DNA of 64,000 nt from the NCBI GenBank assembly GCA_965203345.1, contig CBDBCK010000027.1, positions 372,001 through 436,000 on the forward strand, in the 5' to 3' direction. The translations under genes were made by a program, and so were the position numbers. Source of the DNA: CBDBCK01 sp965203345. GTDB lineage: Bacteria > Chloroflexota > Dehalococcoidia > Lucifugimonadales > Lucifugimonadaceae. The notes beneath the pieces are model-generated. The model worked only from the letters and a program-made list of their open reading frames with translations. It had not been told where the DNA came from and did no database searches. Of this stretch, positions 1 through 8,468 are shown piece by piece (positions within the stretch are counted from its first letter, which is position 1; each line of letters starts with the position of its first letter).

Positions 1-2
1 AT

Positions 3-179
3 ACCCGTCTGAGGGAAGGAAGAGAGTATTTCTCAGAAGTGTGGATAGAAGGAAAAATTGCAGGAACCGGTTATGGATCTCGCAAAGTCAAGGCAGAGCA
101 GGCGGCGGCATCTGACGCTTTGCACAAGATGTTCAAGCGAAACTCCTTCTGGAGCTTAAAAGACGCAAACGATGAATGA
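3..179 (+). CDS. rnc: Ribonuclease III, C-terminal end (partial)
   Basis: Only the last 58 codons are visible; the gene begins before the window. The peptide carries a double-stranded RNA-binding domain end: a REYFSEVWIEGK beta strand, a GTGYGSRK loop and an AEQAAASDAL helix, in the order and spacing usual for the RNase III C-terminus. RNase III cleaves structured RNA in rRNA maturation and mRNA turnover; the catalytic domain lies outside the window. The stop codon (TGA 177-179) overlaps the ftsY start at 172 by 8 bases, so the two genes are probably co-transcribed and translationally coupled. An rnc-ftsY neighbourhood is common in bacteria. Identification rests on the dsRBD alone, so another dsRBD protein is formally possible but unlikely in this context. 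Confidence 0.85.
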   Translation, partial: TRLREGREYFSEVWIEGKIAGTGYGSRKVKAEQAAASDALHKMFKRNSFWSLKDANDE

Positions 180-1092
180 AATAAATGGGCAGGCGGCTCA
201 AACCCCAACTTGGCGGCGGGTACTTTCCTCACTGTTCAGGCACGACAGATTGAGCTACCGCTTTTGGGAAGAGCTTGAAGAGGCTCTTATAATGGCCGAC
301 GCGGGTACTGAATCGACTATACACCTCATAGAACGAACGCGTCAAGTGTTAGCTGATGCCAACCACTCTTCAGAGATGTATTCAAATGGCGCGGCGGTAC
401 GTAGTGCTCTTCGGCAGGAGATAGAGAAGGAACTTGAGCTTACCAGCGGGTTCTCTTGGCCTGCCGAAGGTGAAAAGGCTGTGATAATGCTGATAGGCGT
501 TAACGGTTCTGGAAAGACCACCACGGCTGCAAAACTGGGCAGGTTGGCTTTATCCTCAAACTTGACCCCTATATTAGCGGCAGCAGACACCTTTCGGGCT
601 GGTGCAATTGAGCAGCTGCAACGTTGGGGGGACAGGCTAGGAGTTCGGGTGGTAGCTCATCAGGCAGGCGGTGATCCCGGAGCTGTGGTTTACGATGCTA
701 TATCCGCCGTTGATTCGTCTGACGCAGACGTTCTGATAGTCGATACAGCAGGCCGTATGCATAATCGCCACAATTTGATGGAGGAATTAGCCAAACTACG
801 CCGGATTCTTGAAAGTAAAGCGAGAACCTTCCGACGGACAACCCTCTTAACTATAGACGCTTCTACGGGACGTAACGCCCTATCTCAGGCGCGCTCCTTT
901 TTAGAGACGGCCTCGTGCGATGGGGCGATATTGACAAAAATGGACGGAATGGCCAAAGGCGGCTCGGCTATTTCGGTGGCAATTGAGTTGCGTATGCCAA
1001 TACTGTTTGTGGGATACGGAGAGTCGCTAGACGCGTTTGGTAGGTTCTCCGCTAAACGATTTGCCGAAGACTTGTTACCCGATATTGGCTGA
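172..1092 (+). CDS. ftsY: Signal recognition particle receptor FtsY
   Basis: SRP-family GTPase that docks ribosome-SRP complexes at the membrane for co-translational insertion. The 306-residue protein is a short FtsY with N and G domains only; the long acidic A domain of E. coli FtsY is missing, as in many bacteria. Visible G-domain motifs are the P-loop GVNGSGKT (109-116), DTFRAGA (139-145), DTAGR (191-195), TKMDG (255-259) and the closing GGSAIS loop (263-268). The ATG at 172 lies inside the end of rnc and gives a compact N domain beginning with a helical segment rich in Arg and Trp that could serve as the membrane-targeting helix. It is separated from the next gene by 116 bases. Confidence 0.96.
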   Translation: MNEINGQAAQTPTWRRVLSSLFRHDRLSYRFWEELEEALIMADAGTESTIHLIERTRQVLADANHSSEMYSNGAAVRSALRQEIEKELELTSGFSWPAEGEKAVIMLIGVNGSGKTTTAAKLGRLALSSNLTPILAAADTFRAGAIEQLQRWGDRLGVRVVAHQAGGDPGAVVYDAISAVDSSDADVLIVDTAGRMHNRHNLMEELAKLRRILESKARTFRRTTLLTIDASTGRNALSQARSFLETASCDGAILTKMDGMAKGGSAISVAIELRMPILFVGYGESLDAFGRFSAKRFAEDLLPDIG

Positions 1093-1165
1093 CAGCCAAG
1101 GTTAAACATTATTACTGATGATGGTATTAAGTTGAGTCACCCACCGACCATCCTCTTTGCGGTGA

Positions 1166-1193
1166 TTACGAGAGACTGACCAAAGTATTATAC
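1166..1193 (+). promoter_or_regulatory. Weak candidate promoter in the ftsY-DUF2298 gap
   Basis: The 1093-1208 gap holds TTACGA (1166-1171) and TTATAC (1188-1193) separated by 16 bases, a poor match to a housekeeping promoter ending 15 bases before the GTG start. No clear terminator hairpin was seen in the gap. The following genes may instead be read through from ftsY. Confidence 0.22.
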
Positions 1194-1208
1194 GGCTGAC
1201 AGCGAATC

Positions 1209-3836
1209 GTGTTTGAAAGTTTACGTTGGTTTATATCGCTTGAAGTCATGATGCTGGCTGGGCTGGGAGTCTCTTGGTTACTCTTCCGAAATATCGGTTT
1301 GCGTGGTTGGGGGTTCGGGAGGCTCATCGGCTTACTGATTACTGGATACACCGTTTGGATTCTCTCGATGATTGGGGTATTATCAAGCAGCCTCCTCTCG
1401 TGGTGGTCAGTTACCGCGGCATTCTCCACTATAAGTGTGGTCGTCATATACAGAAACCGACAAGAGTTCTTTACCTTTCTTCGGCGTAACACAAAATTGA
1501 TATTGATTTCAGAGGTGTTGTTTGCAACCTTCTTTGCAGCTTTCGCGTTGTTCAAGGCTTACGACCCTGGAATATTCGGTACTGAAAAGCCTATGGAGCT
1601 TATGCTTTTAGCTAGCTCATGGCTTGCAGAAGCTGCTCCGCCGGAGGACGCTTGGTTTGCTGGGGAACCTATAGCGTACTACTACTTTGGGTACTGGATG
1701 TTTGCGGGCCTTTCGCATATGTCTGGTGTTGCTCCTGCTTATGGGTTTAACCTTGCGTTGGCGTCGCTACCTGCTTTGGCGTCTCCCGCAGCGTTTGGTC
1801 TTATCGTAGCGATTGCACATGGCACAAGAAAAATCTCTAACAGCAAAAGTCATCATGGAGGCAAAGGTAGTTCTTACCAAATCAGTGAACCTTCTTCATC
1901 AAAGGGTTATATGCAGGGTAGAGCCATGATTTTGGCTGGTCTCTTCGGTGTTGCGCTGCTTTTGCTTGCTGGATCTGCGGTTGGCTGGTGGGAAGGATTA
2001 GCTCACTTTGGCGTGGGTTCCACTAGTCTTTACGAATGGCTTGCAATAGATGGCCTAGAGCTTTCGTCAGGACAGCCTTTCAGGGGTGAATTTGGGAGTT
2101 GGCGACCTCAAGACTACTGGTGGTGGTGGAGAGCTTCCCGGGTCATAAATAGCTTTGATGAAGCCGGACGTTCACTTGATTTCACGATACAGGAGTTCCC
2201 GGCTTTCAGTTACCTGCTGGGTGATTTACACCCTCATGTAATGTCTCTGCCGTTTTTTCTTTTGACTTTGGGTACCATCTTGACCGTTTGGCGTTCCTCC
2301 TCTCCGTGGGGATTTCGGTGGCTGGTTCGGCACAAACTTTCTGCTATTGCCCTTGCCTTTTTAATCGGCGCTGCAGGGTTTATAAACCTTTGGGACGTCC
2401 TCTTCATATCGGCTCTTCTGTGGATGGTGTGCTCAATAAAGGTACAGGACGAAAATCCAGGGCAGAACCTTCTGCTTGCTTCACTTTACGCGTTACCTCC
2501 AGTCCTGCTTTTGGTACTTGTGGGATTTGCGGGTTTTGCACCGTTCTATCCCCCATTCGGCAGTTCTGAGGGTGGGCTTCTTTATCCTTATATTGGGGCG
2601 GTGGAGACAGGAACTAGGCCGATACACTTTCTTACGGTATGGGGGTTTTTTGGATTGATCCTTTTGCCCCCGGCGATCGTTTTTATTTGGAGACGTTTGC
2701 AACCGGACTGGCAGAGGAGTGGTAGTGAAAGGAATACACCGGAGTTGCCAGCCTCTAGTGTTTCAAGGGGCAGCTTGTCCCTATTCATAGGACTCCTTCT
2801 TGCTGTGCCATTGAGCATTTGGGCATTAGGGATACTCTTTGCGAATCGCTCATTTAACCCAAATGAGGAGTTCTCTTTATTTGGCGGCCAAAACCCAATA
2901 GTGATTTTCAATTCCGAGGCACTAGTGCTGGATAATCTGTTTCATCTAGGGCTTCCTGCCATATTATCGGTCCTATTTTTTCTGTTTCTGCGTCTTTCGG
3001 CGCAGACGGGTATTCACCGGGATGACCCGCTACGTTTTGTCTTTTTGCTGACGGCTCTATCCATTTATGTGCTTTATGTTGCGGAGTTCATCTTTGCAGT
3101 AGACGTGTTTGGTAACAGGATGAATACCGTTTTCAAGGTTTACTATGAGGTGTGGATTGCGCTCTCTGTAGCGTCTGCTGTTGTATTATTTCGAGCAATG
3201 GCGTATCGGATAAAATGGCAAGAGTGGCGTATGCTGACGATGCGTATCGCTTGGGCAATGGTGCTACTGATGGCGCTGGTAGGACCTTTTTACTATACTG
3301 CCGCCGCTTTTGTCAGCAAAACCTCCACCTCTGTTGGTTTTGGAGAAGGCTCTTTTAACGGGTTAGCTTGGTTGGAAGACTCTGCGCCGTCTGATATTGA
3401 AGCAGCGCGTTGGCTTTCCCGAAATGTAGATAAGGAAGATACTATTCTTGAGGGAGTAGGTGGCAGCTTCACCAATTATGGACGCCTCTCTTCCATCACC
3501 GGTATACCTTCATTGCTTGGTTGGAGTGGTCATGAAGTGCAGTGGCGGGCAGACGACGCTGCAGTGTATGAGAGAGAACTAGCAGCGCGTTCCTTGTATA
3601 CGACTTCAGATGAAGCGGAAGCTTGGGCAATCTTAGACAAATGGGGCATAAACTACATTGTTGTGTCGTGCAGGGAACACGATCTTTACCCTGAACTGAG
3701 ACGAGCGGCTATATTGCGCATGGATGAGCAGCTGACATTAGTGTTTGATAGCGAATCTTTGAAAGGATCCGATGCGCTGGGAGGTTGTAGGGTGCAGATA
3801 TATAAATCGGCTTTGGATTTGGAGGCGTCAACTTGA
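1209..3836 (+). CDS. DUF2298 / Chlor_Arch_YYY integral membrane protein
   Basis: Very hydrophobic 875-residue polytopic membrane protein. It carries the family signature YYYFG at residues 157-161, preceded by an EKPMEL segment (126-131), which places it in the Chlor_Arch_YYY (TIGR03662) / DUF2298 family. The length fits the single-domain class of that family (700-900 residues). The family is known from Chloroflexota, Archaea and a few others; its biochemical role is not established, though its GT-C-like layout and neighbours suggest sugar or lipid-linked glycan transfer at the membrane. The GTG start at 1209 has no strong ribosome binding site but gives an N-terminus leading straight into the first membrane helix. 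The stop overlaps the next gene's TTG by 4 bases (TTGA), indicating translational coupling. The final 150 residues look soluble and probably face outside. Confidence 0.88.
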   Translation: MFESLRWFISLEVMMLAGLGVSWLLFRNIGLRGWGFGRLIGLLITGYTVWILSMIGVLSSSLLSWWSVTAAFSTISVVVIYRNRQEFFTFLRRNTKLILISEVLFATFFAAFALFKAYDPGIFGTEKPMELMLLASSWLAEAAPPEDAWFAGEPIAYYYFGYWMFAGLSHMSGVAPAYGFNLALASLPALASPAAFGLIVAIAHGTRKISNSKSHHGGKGSSYQISEPSSSKGYMQGRAMILAGLFGVALLLLAGSAVGWWEGLAHFGVGSTSLYEWLAIDGLELSSGQPFRGEFGSWRPQDYWWWWRASRVINSFDEAGRSLDFTIQEFPAFSYLLGDLHPHVMSLPFFLLTLGTILTVWRSSSPWGFRWLVRHKLSAIALAFLIGAAGFINLWDVLFISALLWMVCSIKVQDENPGQNLLLASLYALPPVLLLVLVGFAGFAPFYPPFGSSEGGLLYPYIGAVETGTRPIHFLTVWGFFGLILLPPAIVFIWRRLQPDWQRSGSERNTPELPASSVSRGSLSLFIGLLLAVPLSIWALGILFANRSFNPNEEFSLFGGQNPIVIFNSEALVLDNLFHLGLPAILSVLFFLFLRLSAQTGIHRDDPLRFVFLLTALSIYVLYVAEFIFAVDVFGNRMNTVFKVYYEVWIALSVASAVVLFRAMAYRIKWQEWRMLTMRIAWAMVLLMALVGPFYYTAAAFVSKTSTSVGFGEGSFNGLAWLEDSAPSDIEAARWLSRNVDKEDTILEGVGGSFTNYGRLSSITGIPSLLGWSGHEVQWRADDAAVYERELAARSLYTTSDEAEAWAILDKWGINYIVVSCREHDLYPELRRAAILRMDEQLTLVFDSESLKGSDALGGCRVQIYKSALDLEAST
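3821..3825 (+). promoter_or_regulatory. Ribosome binding site fixing a TTG start
   Basis: GGAGG sits 7 bases before TTG 3833, inside the end of the preceding gene. It supports the unusual TTG start and the 4-base overlap. Confidence 0.7.
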
Positions 3837-5935
3837 CCGGGATAACTGGCCGTCTTTCAATGACCTGGCCTCGTCTTTTTTTTGAGCAAAGTAAATTAGA
3901 CACCGGCGTCATAGTAGAGTCTCTCTTCTACCTTGTCCTATTTGCTGTGGCACTCACCATGAGACTTTGGGATTTGGACGCTCGCGCCTTTCATCACGAT
4001 GAAAGCCTTCACGCTTTTTACTCTTACGGTAACTCACAGGGCGACTTCTATAAACATAATCCTCTAACACACGGTACGTTTCTGTTTCATTTAACTGGTG
4101 GGACGTTTGCTCTGTTTGGAGACAGCAATTTCACTGCGCGTGTGCCCGAGGCTATACTTGGGAGCGTGCTTGTTCTGCTACCTTTCCTCCTTCGCCCCTG
4201 GATTGGACGGACTGGCACGGCGGCTGCGGCTTTAATGATTGCATTCTCGCCGTCTCTTTTGTACTATAGCCGTTTCATCCGCAACGACATAATCATAGTG
4301 TTCTTTGGATTGCTAACTGTAGCCGCCGTGTGGCGTTACATGAGGAGCTTGCGTCGTCGCTGGCTTTATATATTTGTAGCCTCTGTATCTCTGGGATTTA
4401 CCACCAAAGAGACACAATATATCTTTATAGCTTCTCTTCTAGTCTTTCTGTTCGTTACTGCTGCTCCTTCGCTCTGGCTTTGGGTGAGAGGTAGGAGGAG
4501 GTGGAACGAGACGGGCCCTTATGCTGAGCTGTTTGTTCTCACTTCGTTCATAATTCTGCCTCTGTTTGCTGCCTCAGCTAGCATATTTCAAGAGCGACTC
4601 GGTATCATTCTTGCTGCTTCCGATGGCACTCCGGGCCTCCCCACTGGTGTCCCGGAAGCGGGCGCGGGCATAACGGCAGCGATAGCTATAACTGCCTTCT
4701 TGTTCTTTATATCTATAGCGGCTATGCTGATATCGCGTCGCATGAGTTGGATACTATCCTGGCTACTTTTCTATCTGATATTTGCCGTGCTGTTCACAAA
4801 TTTCTTCACGCACATGGCGGGATTAGCTACTGGCGTATGGCAATCGCTCGGCTATTGGCTTGCACAGCATGACGTAGCCCGTGGGGGACAGCCTCCTAGA
4901 TACTATCTGATGCTTGCCGGGGTGTACGAATTTCTGCCTTTCATACTTGGTTTATTTACCGCCTTCTTCTACCTCTATCGCGAGACGCGTGCCGCGTGGC
5001 GTGCGGGAGACTCCTTGAGAAGCAAGAGTGCTTCCTTCCTGCAAAGTGGAGACATATTTGTAAAGTTTCTTATCTTCTGGACATTTTCCTCCTTTGTTAT
5101 CTACTCCATTGCCGGCGAGAAATTCCCTTGGCTTATGGTTAACATAGTGATACCTCTGATATTACTTGCCGGTAGAGGGGCTGGTAGCTCTTTGGCTTCT
5201 TTTTGGTCTTTTATTCGGACAAGGAACTTTTCTAATCGCGATGCCGTATTTACTTCTGGCTATATTGCTATTGCCGTTTGCATAACAGCTCTTGCCGTAC
5301 TATTTACCGTTCGTGCCTCCTTATGGGCTTCATACAAGTACGCGGATTATCCGCAAGAACTGATTATTTACAATCAATCGGCGCATGACGCTCATGCTCT
5401 GTCACACCAAATCACCGAGTTGGGCGAGGAAACAGGCTTAGGATACGATATTCCTCTCTTCATATCTGAAGACTTCAGATGGCCTTGGCAATGGTATATG
5501 AGACGATATTTGCAGGTAAGCTTCCGAAACACTGCCTTTGAACCCGGCTCTGAGGATGAAACAGAATCCCTAAAACCAGTAGTCTATATAGTTAGGTCAC
5601 TTGAACGTACCGAGTTTGAACAAACTGTTGACCTTTCCTCTTACTCTTCAGGATATAGAGCCGTCCAACGGCATGCTTTTCCGGAGTCAAGGTATCGTTG
5701 CGGCACAGGGTCACCTCTGCCTGACGCCGTGAGTTGGTGGTGTTCTAACGGTGGGTTTTCACTTTCTGATGCTTTCGCCGCTCTTGCAGACGAAAAAAGA
5801 CGAGCGGCTATTTGGGACTATTGGCTAAACAGACGTTTAGATGGCACAGACTTTTCCGAAGAACTTTATGTGGCTTCGGATTCATACGTTTATATTAGGG
5901 ATACCGAACCACTGAACCCTGATGTGACGAATTGA
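3833..5935 (+). CDS. Agl23-like GT-C family membrane protein (TIGR03663)
   Basis: A 700-residue multi-pass membrane protein resembling the dolichyl-phosphate-mannose mannosyltransferase (GT-C) superfamily at its N-terminus. The first loop after helix one carries HHDES (D56, E57), where GT-C enzymes keep an acidic catalytic site. THG (79-81) follows, a variant of the HGP tripeptide described for TIGR03663, then Arg residues at 103 and in SRFIRND (146-152) and a TTKETQ segment (190-195). TIGR03663 members nearly always occur in genomes with a Chlor_Arch_YYY protein and often beside it, exactly as here. The archaeal member Agl23 is described as associated with flippase activity in protein glycosylation, so a role in lipid-linked sugar handling is likely but inferred. 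The stop TGA 5933-5935 shares its last A with the next ATG. Confidence 0.85.
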   Translation: MTGITGRLSMTWPRLFFEQSKLDTGVIVESLFYLVLFAVALTMRLWDLDARAFHHDESLHAFYSYGNSQGDFYKHNPLTHGTFLFHLTGGTFALFGDSNFTARVPEAILGSVLVLLPFLLRPWIGRTGTAAAALMIAFSPSLLYYSRFIRNDIIIVFFGLLTVAAVWRYMRSLRRRWLYIFVASVSLGFTTKETQYIFIASLLVFLFVTAAPSLWLWVRGRRRWNETGPYAELFVLTSFIILPLFAASASIFQERLGIILAASDGTPGLPTGVPEAGAGITAAIAITAFLFFISIAAMLISRRMSWILSWLLFYLIFAVLFTNFFTHMAGLATGVWQSLGYWLAQHDVARGGQPPRYYLMLAGVYEFLPFILGLFTAFFYLYRETRAAWRAGDSLRSKSASFLQSGDIFVKFLIFWTFSSFVIYSIAGEKFPWLMVNIVIPLILLAGRGAGSSLASFWSFIRTRNFSNRDAVFTSGYIAIAVCITALAVLFTVRASLWASYKYADYPQELIIYNQSAHDAHALSHQITELGEETGLGYDIPLFISEDFRWPWQWYMRRYLQVSFRNTAFEPGSEDETESLKPVVYIVRSLERTEFEQTVDLSSYSSGYRAVQRHAFPESRYRCGTGSPLPDAVSWWCSNGGFSLSDAFAALADEKRRAAIWDYWLNRRLDGTDFSEELYVASDSYVYIRDTEPLNPDVTN

Positions 5936-7266
5936 TGAAAACGCCGATGCGTGTAGGTATTATAGGAGCAGGAGCCGCGGGACTTTCAGCTGCTTATCGT
6001 CTTTTGCAGATGGGTTTTGCAGTTGAGGTATTTGAGTCCGCCCCATTCGTAGGTGGTCAAGCCTCTACTGTGCAACTAAGTGGAGGACGTGTAGAACGCG
6101 GTTATCATCACGTGTTCAAGAGCGACGTCCATCTTATTAATCTGATGCAGGAGCTAGGCATAGCACAGAGCCTTGAGTGGCGCGCTTCGTCGGTTGGTAG
6201 CTACGTAAAGGGAAAGCTGTATCGTACCGGTACTCCGCTTGACCTGCTTCGCTTCTCACCACTGTCCTTCTTGGATCGTTTGAAATTGGGGACGCTTGTC
6301 CTTCGTCTGCGCGCTATGAGAGATTGGCGCAGTCTTGAAGACTTAACGGCGGAAGAGTGGCTACGAACAAACCTGGGCGATGCCATATATGAAACTCTTT
6401 GGCTGCCTCTTCTACGTGCCAAATTTGGTGAGGCACATTCGCAGATAGGTATGGCTTGGTTCTGGTCAAAGATTCAAACACGGTTTGCTTCCCGGAATCG
6501 TATGCTGAAAGAGGTCTTGGGTTATCCGCGCAACTCCTTTGATGAAGTGTTTGAGGTTTTGCAGCAACGAATAGTGGAACTTGGCGGACGCGTCAACGTA
6601 AACACCCCCATTGTGCGCATAATTTCTGAGAATAACAAGGCTGTTGGCATGCGCTTCAAACCTCCAGATTCAGAAGAGCAGACTGTCAACTTCGACTTTG
6701 TCCTTGCAACAGTCCCTTCATTTACTTTAGCGAAACTAGCTGAATTCTCTAAGCCTTTTGATCAGAAACTAAACGATATATCCTATCTGGGGGCAGTAGT
6801 TTTAATACTCGCTTTAAAAGAGCCTCTTACTGATCTGTACTGGACGAATATTACTGACTCTGAAATACCGTTTCTGGGGCTTATTGAGCACACCAATCTA
6901 GTGCCAAAAGATTGGTATGGTGGGAATCACATACTATATATAACGAACTACGCGCGAAGAGACGCATTGATATATAGTAAGGACCCCGAAGAATTACTTA
7001 AGATGTATACTCCGTATTTAACACGCTTCAACCCGAAATTCTCCAAGTCCTGGATAACTGAATGGCGTTACAATTCTCTTTCGGCCGCTCAACCAGTAGT
7101 ATGCGCCAACTACTCAAACTATATACCGGATAATCGTACCCCTATACGGCGGCTTTATTTAGCGAACACGTCCCAAATATACCCTGAAGACCGAGGAGTG
7201 AACTACAGCATTAAACTTGGAGAAACAGCAGCAGGTATGATAAAAGAGGATTTATTATTAGAATAA
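5935..7266 (+). CDS. FAD-dependent amine oxidase-like oxidoreductase
   Basis: A 443-residue flavoprotein counted from ATG 5935; a TTG immediately upstream (5932) is also open, but ATG with a 1-base overlap is preferred. The N-terminus is a Rossmann dinucleotide fold with GAGAAG (11-16) and the ribose-binding glutamate E34, followed by VGGQAST (39-45). The C-terminal segment around RLYLANTS, then NYSIKLGETAAG, looks like the second FAD-contact region of the amine oxidase / protoporphyrinogen oxidase / UDP-galactopyranose mutase-like group. The substrate cannot be read from sequence. Tight linkage to two envelope-sugar membrane proteins makes a nucleotide-sugar or polyprenyl substrate plausible. 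Other possibilities are carotenoid- or squalene-type desaturases. Confidence 0.82.
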   Translation: MKTPMRVGIIGAGAAGLSAAYRLLQMGFAVEVFESAPFVGGQASTVQLSGGRVERGYHHVFKSDVHLINLMQELGIAQSLEWRASSVGSYVKGKLYRTGTPLDLLRFSPLSFLDRLKLGTLVLRLRAMRDWRSLEDLTAEEWLRTNLGDAIYETLWLPLLRAKFGEAHSQIGMAWFWSKIQTRFASRNRMLKEVLGYPRNSFDEVFEVLQQRIVELGGRVNVNTPIVRIISENNKAVGMRFKPPDSEEQTVNFDFVLATVPSFTLAKLAEFSKPFDQKLNDISYLGAVVLILALKEPLTDLYWTNITDSEIPFLGLIEHTNLVPKDWYGGNHILYITNYARRDALIYSKDPEELLKMYTPYLTRFNPKFSKSWITEWRYNSLSAAQPVVCANYSNYIPDNRTPIRRLYLANTSQIYPEDRGVNYSIKLGETAAGMIKEDLLLE

Positions 7267-7303
7267 GCGTTCGGATATCTTAATTTATCGGTTCCGTTAT
7301 TTC

Positions 7304-7309
7304 AGGAGG
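7304..7309 (+). promoter_or_regulatory. Strong ribosome binding site
   Basis: A perfect AGGAGG lies 7 bases before ATG 7317. It is the best Shine-Dalgarno sequence in the window and sets the start of the SDR gene after a 50-base gap. Confidence 0.8.
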
Positions 7310-7316
7310 AAACATC

Positions 7317-8102
7317 ATGGATACCCTACAAAACAAGACGGTGATAGTAACAGGAGCCGGTACAGGCATAGGACGCGCGGCTGCTTTGAAGTTTGGCGCA
7401 CATGGGGCGAGAGTTGTGTGCGTCGGCAGGCGATCAGGTCCTATAGAGGCCACCTCTTCCGCCGTCCGCAAGGAGGGAGGCGAAGCGGTTCATTATTGCG
7501 CTGACGTTGAAGACGGAGATCAGGCGGCCGCTATCCCTGAATTTGCGGTTTCACACTATGATCGTTTGGATGTCATAGTACATAACGCGGGTCACAGTAG
7601 CAGGAACCGTTCCCTACATTACGTAACGGAAGAAGAGTGGAGTAGCGTCTTTGCCGTCAATGTTCACGGTTTGTACAGAATGACTCAAGCGGCTCTTCCG
7701 TACCTTTTAATTAAAGGAGAAAATAAGGAAGGTGGAACTGTTATCACAGTTTCCTCTGTGGCTGCTCTTACCCCTAACCTGCTTGGTGGTGCTCCATATG
7801 GAGCCGCGAAGGCAGCGTCTTACAACCTTATGCGCTTTATAGCTTCGGAGTTGCGGAATGAAGGCATCAGAGCATGCACAGTCCTTCCAGCTGAAGTAGA
7901 CACCCCAATACTGGACAACCGTCCTTTACCCCCTGCCAGGGAGGTTAGGGATCTGATGATGAAGCCTGAGGACATAGCAGACGCCATACTTTTATGTGCA
8001 TCTATGCCCCATCGCACGATGGTACAAGAGGTTGTTCTTTATCCGACACGATCTCGCGATACCTCAATGGATATTGAGGCAGCAAGACAACAGGCTAAGT
8101 GA
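7317..8102 (+). CDS. Short-chain dehydrogenase/reductase (SDR)
   Basis: Classical SDR of 261 residues, close to the usual 250. Motifs: cofactor loop TGAGTGIG (12-19), Asp63 at the adenine-contact position, NAG (90-92), Asn115, Ser pair 146-147 and the catalytic Y161-x3-K165. After the first beta strand comes VVCVGRRS (33-40), with Arg residues rather than an acidic residue, which favours NADP(H) over NAD(H). It reduces or oxidises a carbonyl/hydroxyl group on an unknown substrate. It follows the FAD oxidoreductase by 50 bases on the same strand and may share its transcript. Substrate and pathway are unresolved. Confidence 0.9.
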   Translation: MDTLQNKTVIVTGAGTGIGRAAALKFGAHGARVVCVGRRSGPIEATSSAVRKEGGEAVHYCADVEDGDQAAAIPEFAVSHYDRLDVIVHNAGHSSRNRSLHYVTEEEWSSVFAVNVHGLYRMTQAALPYLLIKGENKEGGTVITVSSVAALTPNLLGGAPYGAAKAASYNLMRFIASELRNEGIRACTVLPAEVDTPILDNRPLPPAREVRDLMMKPEDIADAILLCASMPHRTMVQEVVLYPTRSRDTSMDIEAARQQAK

Positions 8103-8314
8103 GGTCAGTTAGTGTTCATGTATACCGTTTCGAGAAGATCCTCCTGGGGCGGAGATTTTGCCGTCGTAGGTGTCGTTATCGTCACATCCATCCCTACTAC
8201 CCATCGGATTATGAACTGTTCATTGCAATAGAGGAATACTTGTCTCCTGTTAGTGATCACAACCCACGTTGCGATTTAGACGCGACAGAATTATGGTAAG
8301 TAAGCTGTTTGGCA
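8103..8314. other. Gap with no convincing gene
   Basis: Contains a 66-codon open frame (GTG 8099 to TAA 8299) overlapping the SDR stop by 4 bases. Its product is a Cys/Arg-rich string with no recognisable domain, so it is treated as non-coding. No RNA gene or clear terminator was recognised. Confidence 0.5.
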
Positions 8315-8345
8315 TTGACATGTTGTGTTCTGAGTTCTGTATACT
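8315..8345 (+). promoter_or_regulatory. Promoter of the giant surface-protein gene
   Basis: A perfect -35 TTGACA (8315-8320) is followed after 19 bases by TATACT (8340-8345), a good -10. The spacer is 2 bases over the optimum. Transcription would begin near 8352, giving a leader of only about 12 bases before the TTG start at 8364. This suggests the giant gene has its own promoter independent of the upstream operon. Confidence 0.6.
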
Positions 8346-8363
8346 ATCTGAAGGTTAACTATT

Positions 8364-8468
8364 TTGTATACGGTACCTAAATCCATCTATATAAGCTTTA
8401 CGTTCATTGTTGCATGTGCAGTTACTACGCTCGTTTTTGCATTGGGCTTGACTTCTGTTGCTCGTGCA
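8364..8468 (+). other. Signal peptide coding segment
   Basis: Residues 1-35: Lys6 in the N-region, a hydrophobic core from about residue 12 to 29, and a cleavage motif ARA before S36. It predicts Sec export, so the giant protein acts outside the cytoplasm. Confidence 0.82.

Noticed and set aside
1274..1489. Small + strand frames inside the DUF2298 gene (also near 2288, 2476, 3152)
   Set aside because: Out-of-frame readings within a well-supported membrane protein gene; no domain or start signal.
8099..8299. Possible 66-codon gene overlapping the SDR stop by GTGA
   Set aside because: The overlap is suggestive, but the product is a Cys/Arg-rich string without recognisable features and ends just before the giant gene's promoter.
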